Below, piece by piece: positions 57,957 through 64,000 of a stretch of 64,000 nucleotides of DNA. Positions within the stretch are counted from its first letter, which is position 1; each line of letters begins with the position of its first letter. The stretch spans positions 4,092,001 through 4,156,000 of the forward strand of contig OZ024842.1 of the NCBI GenBank assembly GCA_964017145.1. The letters are read 5' to 3'. This DNA is from Agrocybe praecox (Eukaryota; Basidiomycota; Agaricomycetes; Agaricales; Agrocybaceae). Made by a program: the position numbers and the translations under genes. The notes beneath the pieces are model-generated. The model was not told the DNA's origin. It searched no databases and saw only the letters and a program-made list of their open reading frames with translations.

Positions 57957-60420
57957 GACGTTGCTCTGTTTGTGTTAGTAGCCATTGAGAGGCCAAGTTC
58001 TACGTCTTTAAGTACCTTTTCTCCTCCTCTTGATTCGGATATCTATCAAATGGTTGCCTCTACATCTGCAGTATTTTCCACTGCGCATCGGACTGGTCAC
58101 TCATCAGCCTCTGCAACTCCGCCAAACTGGAGATAAATACACCCGGTAGAAGCGCTGGTATCCACGAATATTGATAGCGGGTTAAACGTTCTTCCAAGTA
58201 CAAATTTCATTTATTTAATCATACACATATCTCAGCCCCTAAAATCAATTTTACATGGAGATTCCCCATGTCTTGGAATAATTTTAGGTGAGGGGTTAGA
58301 TAGGCAGACTACAATCAGTTTTAGCTTGAGGATTCTATGGTTAAGGAAGAGCCGGGTGTCTACGTTGGCTCACAGTACATTGAATTGTACTGTCACATAG
58401 TGACAGCACCGAAACCGCAATGAGCAAGTCGCACAGTTGCATGCCAACTCCAAGCTCCCAAACTTAAACGAGCACCTGATACTCAGGGTAGAATTAATTG
58501 CATCATTGTGTGTAAAATAATATTACAAAGCTCTGATGTGACCTGCAATAGGATTAATTCTATATGACATTCAATTATTATTTACAAGAATTTAGAACTA
58601 TAAAGTCAAATTTTATAAGAACAGATGCCTGGTCTTACGCTGTACACACGAGGGATATAGAATCAAATTTTAGCCTGGCCGAGGGACACTACGGCTTCAA
58701 TTAATTTCAACGCATTGGGGAAACCCACGTACAATTAATCTTAGTGGCTGAGGTCCGTGAATCGTGGATATCAGAGAGTTCGAGATGCTCTGATCCAATC
58801 ACAACAATTGACTTGTCAGCATGACTACAATTGGATATATGACCAAGTGAAATCAATCGTATCTTTGAAGCTTGAAGCTTGAGTGAAGACTCGCGTCGTA
58901 GTATTACTTACCTCCTGATGATGTACGTCATAGGAACTGATCTTACGTGCTTGCTACGAGGTACGATGTAAACACAAAGATCTTATCAATTTCATGAGAG
59001 CTATGTAGACGGAACAGACTTAGTGACATGACCAAAAATTCACGTCCATATACGCAGACCGGAGCGAGACGCTTCGCATCCTCATCGATCATCGATCATC
59101 CTCATACTGCATCCAGCTCTCCTTCTTCGTCCCCATCCAGACTAACACCCAGCTCTATCTGCGTATCTGATACCCGTCGTCCTGCTTTCCCCCTTCTCCT
59201 GTGTGGTAGGTACCGTACGCCCGGTACGCACATCGTCTGGATCTTCATCAAGGAAAGATAAGGATCCCCATGAAATCCGAATCTCAACAGCGCACCTCGA
59301 CCGCTCATGATCATGCCTGCTCTCCTCCCTCCTCTCGAGCGCGTCTTCGTGTGGAGGGCTCGCGAGCACCGAATCCAGTATGTACGCACTCCCGACAGGG
59401 CCTCGCCACTGGAATCATTAACAGCAATAGGAACACGTAGGAACAGCAGATGATTCGTACAGCCCCATTTTCTGAGGCACATGCGTGTGGGTGTGCGAAT
59501 CCAAACCCGAGCAAAGACGCATTCGACGCGCGTTGAGGATGCGCGGCAAGAAATGGGCACCAACACGTCATAGGAAACAAGACCTCTCCATTCGGGACCT
59601 CCTCGTCCTCGACCACAAGCACACCCCAAAAGCGTGCGCCATCCCGTCCTCTGCACGCGCTCGGGGAACGAGGGTCGTCACTCACAACGATCACCCCACC
59701 CACAAACTAAACCCCCTCCCTCATCGTTTCCTCACTCTTTCCCGTTCCCCTTCATCCGCATGCGCCTCGGCAAATGACTTATATGAGGCTGCACGAATCC
59801 TTCGCGCTCAACGTCAAAGCCGCCGTCAAAGTTTCAGTTACGAGGCCCGTGAATGGAATTGGGTACGCATGTGGATAGAATGAACTTGATGCAGGGAATG
59901 GGATCGTGCGGATGGGAGGTAGGATAGGTCTTGGATGATTCTGGGCCCGATGCTGCTGCTGCTGCTGCTGCTCCACGGCCGACATACCCTCCCTATTTTC
60001 ATCCACAGAGATTGGCTGAGGTGGAGGGGGCAAAAAATACGTCTCAGCCTCATCCGAAAGGACGGAAACGACGCTGCCCATCGTCATCGTCCCGAGATCC
60101 ACATCACCATCGTCCACTCGTAGCCCGTCCGCTTCTTTCATGTTCTTGTTCGCTTCCCCGTCTTCTTTCTCCCTCTCCTCCGCCCAATCTTTCGCACCCT
60201 CATCCTCATCCCAAAAATCGGCAGACCCAGAACGCGGAAAAACGACCGTTGAAGTCGCGTTGCCAATATCAATATCGATAAGCGTCGAGCTGGACGCTGT
60301 ACCCAGACTCGAGCTCGAGTTCGAGTTCGCGTGCGAAGATGGATCGGAGTGGGTATGCGTATGGGTATTCGTATGGGGACGCGGTGCTCGGTGGCGATGG
60401 CGCGTAGGTAGACGATGCAT
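57957..60420 (-). pseudogene. U-family gene, copy 5, split by insertion
   Basis: The terminal block (TRYQYSWIPALLPGVFISSL at about 58120-58200) is separated from the preceding block (HADKSIVVIGSEHLEL near 58760-58830) by about 570 bp that includes R2. The N-terminal half (start MHRLPTRH at 60420) is open for 213 residues, with a (CAG)n-type Gln run (QQQQQQQ) near 59950-59970. Confidence 0.5.
58215..58760. repeat. Insertion in U5 containing repeat R2
   Basis: The left part matches 52880-53045. The rest is AT-rich and has no ORF. It interrupts the last conserved blocks of U5. Confidence 0.6.
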
Positions 60421-61720
60421 TCCTACGGTGTGTGCATTGGTGCATTGGTGGATGGATGGATTGATACGTTAGGTCCGTGACTGTGGTCGGCCAGTCGGTT
60501 GATCTGTGGGTCGAGAAAACGTGCGAATACGTAGGGTGTAGGATAGATTAGTATAGTTTCCCAGTAATATTGTGCTTTTACGCGATGCGCGTTCCGTTTC
60601 GGTGGTAAAGTCGAAGCCGAAAGCGAAGGGACGGAAAGGAGGTTCCTATCCGCGAGCTAGAGCCAGAGGACGCCTGGTCCGAGTCCCGGAGAAAAGGAGA
60701 AAGAGTGGAGTGGACTATGTATAAAAGTCGCAAGTTCCGTCGCGGACGTGCTCCGCACTGTTCTCTGGGATGCTCCGGTAACTTGTCGGGTCGTTGTGCG
60801 TGCGGACCTCAATACCCGGAGAGAGGGGGGTTCACGAGCGGGAAGCGAAGAGTTGATTGAACGTTGGTCGATTGTTGATTGTCAATTTTTGGGATGGATA
60901 CGGGTGACCAGTGGCCGATGATGTCTTTCTTGGATGGTAGGTCGACCGACGACGCGGGGGATGGCGTTCGGGGATGCGGGATGTGGAAATGCCTGTACTG
61001 AGATGGGTGATATTGAGATGGGTGACGATGATGAGAATGGGGAGGGTGAGGGTGGAGACGAAGATGATGAACGCGAGCGGAGACGAGCGACGCCGCGAAA
61101 AGGGCGAAGAAAGCGAAGAAGTAGGAGGTCGGGGAAGGCAAGGGAAGGGAAAGGGGACCAATTGAAAGTAGGAGCGAGACAAGAAGGTAAGACTGCGGAG
61201 GGAAAAATAAGGAAGGATGCGAAGATTAGCACCGTCGCGGTCGTAAAGAGGAAAAAAGAAAAGACATACCAACGATGTCGTCTCTGTGCAGCCAACGTCG
61301 AATCAAGTGTACTGTGTGGTACGAAGCACAAAAGGAAAGGAATGAAGGGAAAACGACACACCGTTCGAATTTCCATACCAAAATACCGATACCTTATCTA
61401 TCGGACAGTCTATCGTACGTTCTATCTCTCCTTCTGACGCGGACGCTTCGACACATGAGGTTAAAACATACGGTCTCCACTCTGCGTCGTACTCGTGTTT
61501 CGCGTGTCCGTGCAAGTCGTGCATTATTCCCTAATCGCATTCGCGTTCGTGTCTTCGCGTGCTCACGGAGTCGTGTTCTCTTCGTGTCGGTCGTGCTCGT
61601 GGTGCAGAACAGAACGATGCGATGCAGCGTACGTGATATCATACACACCTTGATCACGTGGAGCCGCCGAGTGGCCGGACCCGTAGCCGAGGTCGCCGAT
61701 TCGAAGAAGATAATTTTCGA
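60421..61720. repeat. Duplicated unit spacer, copy 5 (array end)
   Basis: Shows the shared spacer landmarks up to about 61700, where homology stops before any G gene. This is the right edge of the duplicated array in the window. No gene called. Confidence 0.6.
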
Positions 61721-63081
61721 AAACAATTTACGAAGTGTCTATATGGATTGTATAGTACGAGAAATAAAATTTGACAAATTGAAGTCTGTTACATCCATAA
61801 AAAAGGACATACTGGCAATGCTCTTAAAATAACTCTCTAATCAATTTCGGCATGGCATTCACGAGTCTTGTGTCGATTGCTACAACTCAGATACAGATCT
61901 GTACCCAAAAAGAGAAGTCCCGCACAACAAACTTTTTGTCCCGTCCCGGCACCTCGCTGGCAACTGTTCCCTGCGTACCTCAAGACGATAGCCGGCATTC
62001 CCGGCACGGTCTTCTCACCAGGTCAAAGTTAGATGTGCCGATGTGCCGATTCCCCTGCGAGAGCGTAACGGTAATGTAGGACTTCAGTATTTGTTTTGAA
62101 TAACAAATTGCAAGTCAATATGTACTTTTATGTATGTACTAAGCATATATATATTATGTTTCGTAAAATATATAGTCGATGAAAATAATACTCATTTAGA
62201 AGTGAACGACAACAAGTTCAGAGTTGGCTCGCAAAATGTGTCGGGGCGCTCGAGCATAACCAAAAAATGAGTCGCGTTCAATTGATGACGATCCTAACGC
62301 GCACTTTTTCTCTTCAATTTAGTGCAGTTCTTGTGATTTTTATACATCTGGTAGCTTAATTTCCTATTCACCTCTTAGAGCTCCTCTTAATATTGGAGTT
62401 CCTCCTTGGTTGCTTCAAGTTTAGTCGACAAATAAATGTGGGGGGCCATTAAGCTACTATTTATACTGTTATGTTTTTATTATGTTTATGCATATTTTAT
62501 ATTAACTTTTAGGCTGCTGTTCTACTTTGTTTTATGTTTTATAGTGTATGATTTGCCTTTCTACAACAATTATGGGCCCACGGCGTGTCCTCGGCATCGT
62601 TGCTACGCCAGGACTCAGCTGGCCTTGAAGAAGAACTATGCCGGTGTTCCGAAAGCTTATTTATACTCAAGAAGCTTTGCGGTAATTTCCGACTGTATTA
62701 GATCCATATCTGAGTTGTAGCAATCGAAGTAAGACTCGGCATTCACCGAAATACCAAATACACAATAGAACCAAAGAAAGAAATCCCACGGTTGGCCCTT
62801 GTCCCTTATCTGCGTGGATGTGGAAATCGTCCAGCTTTTGCGCTCTATCCGTCACTTATTCATCATGGACGATGAGCCTCGGAAGGTATGTCTCATCCAG
62901 CCTTGACTTGGGTGTATTACAAACGTTTTATAACATACTGATAGGTGAAATCAACCGTTTTGGAGAAAGGCCTCTCCAAAATATTCGAATATTCCGATGA
63001 AACAAAAGCACCTATACCGTAGCTGTGGCTAAAGCGGTTTCGGTGGCCAAGCAATGACGTAACGATTTGATCAAATGTTAA
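61721..63081. other. Intergenic, no gene recognised
   Basis: AT-rich. ORFs are short and low in information. A small spliceable ORF (MDDEPRK at 62865, intron, then VKSTVLEKGLSK) could be a 5' exon of the following F-box gene, but the frames can only be joined by assuming an intron ending at 63191. Confidence 0.4.
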
Positions 63082-64000
63082 CACAAATTACCCCACGGTT
63101 CCACTGGCAAGAAAGTTCCTATATCGTCTCGAACCCAGCAGCAGATTTCCCTCCTCGATAATTCTCGAATATCTCCCTCGCCCATTCTTAGCTTACCAGT
63201 CGAAGTACTTCAAGAAATATTCAAGGACATGACTGACTCATCGGCCACAGAGAAACGTGATATCCATCATTGGGGACGTTTACGAGAACACCCAAGTATC
63301 ATGACTTCTTACCTTCCATGGAATGTCTCTCGCGTATGCCGTGAATGGAGGGCCGTTGCACTATCCACACCGTATCTGTGGCAAACACTGCCGGTCGTCA
63401 ATTTCTCGAACCCAGTCTGGTGTCGCTCTCAATTTCTGAGCCTCCTTCAAGAGCTCCTTCAGCGTAGACGGGGGACTCCAATCGACATCAAGGTGGAAAC
63501 TGGGAGGACCAAAAGCATCTCGCATCCAGCGTTGAGCTTAATCGCAGAACATTCCGATAGATGGGGTATTTAGCGCATCGTAGTGGATGGCCGCAGCATG
63601 GCGCATGGACTGGAGGTTATCGATCACCTTTGTACTGTCCAAAGCAAATTTCCTTTGTTGCGTATTACGGATATATCGACTCGCTATAGTCGAGGACCAT
63701 TGGGAACTCCTCCAGACCCCCCCGGCACCCTTTTCAGAGTCGTTGCACCTCTTCTGGAAGAGGTAGTATTGCATGACACTTCTGTCGCCTTCGCTCTTCC
63801 GTCATCTACACTAAAACACCTCAGGTTCACGGGCGTATATACCGTCTCTGAGATTGAACGAAGCCTCCGTTGTGTGCGTGAATCTTTTACCACGTTGACA
63901 AGCCTTCGTTTCAAGACCACACTCGCTGGGCATATATCTTCGGGAACATTGTTTCAGCCGAATTTGTTAAAGCTCGAGTTTGACTTGCACAATGAGCCAA
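63082..64000 (+). pseudogene. F-box protein gene, partial, with in-frame TAG
   Basis: An open frame from 63082 contains an F-box-like motif (LSLPVEVLQEIF, then SRVCREWRAVALSTPYLWQ). It reads to TAG at 63571-63573 and continues in the same frame with protein-like sequence (RIVVDGRSMAHGLEVIDHL, then LKHLRFTGVYTVSEIERSLR) to the window edge. The layout, an F-box followed by leucine-rich variable sequence, is typical of the expanded Agaricomycete F-box families that select targets for SCF ubiquitin ligases. The TAG probably marks a pseudogene; an intron removing it would be too short. Start unresolved. Confidence 0.65.

Overview
The window reads as genomic DNA of a mushroom-forming basidiomycete (Agaricomycetes). 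Genes are split by many 50-90 bp GT-AG introns, and the recognisable families (CxC2-type KDZ transposase, a KDZ-neighbouring TET/JBP-like dioxygenase, an F-box gene, a type II membrane GH5 glucanase, repeated small multi-pass membrane proteins) are typical of that group. One 200-base run of N marks an assembly gap (34027-34226). All gene models are read by eye from frame continuity and splice signals.

Left part (1-11150): a partial multi-exon gene (1-1491, minus) is divergent from a gene with an RNase H1 N-terminal (viroplasmin-like) domain (1595-3833, plus). The second gene carries three tandem 33-nt exons. A TET/JBP-like 2-oxoglutarate dioxygenase gene (5013-6614, minus) stands head to head with a CxC2-type KDZ transposase gene (7146-10923, plus). 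The transposase is broken by an in-frame TGA and a one-base insertion in an A run.

Middle (11150-34354): a nest of transposable elements. Two copies of a foldback-like element have long inverted arms flanked by trinucleotide repeats. Three copies of another dispersed repeat follow. A 13.4-kb Ty3-type LTR retrotransposon (15893-29281, minus) has near-identical 0.9-kb LTRs but a pol broken by three in-frame TGAs, no protease motif that I can see, and two related ORFs between integrase and the 3' LTR. A 5'-truncated second Ty3 element (30118-32184), AT-rich tandem repeats, the gap and the end of a TIR element complete the region.

Right part (34380-61720): five copies of a roughly 5.3-5.8 kb local duplication. 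Full units hold a low-complexity gene family (called U here) and a multi-pass membrane protein gene (called G), both on the minus strand. Three G copies look intact (37127-38412, 51400-52749, 56683-57956). The array is interrupted by a 9-exon GH5 exo-beta-1,3-glucanase gene (42089-45001), a solo LTR (46189-46354) and a 1.9-kb TIR element with TA duplications (48527-50449). The window ends in a broken F-box gene.

A theme joins the parts. The in-frame stops in three different elements are all TGA, and most lie where CGA (Arg) is expected. That is what deamination of methylated CpG would leave, next to a gene family whose known members oxidise 5-methylcytosine.
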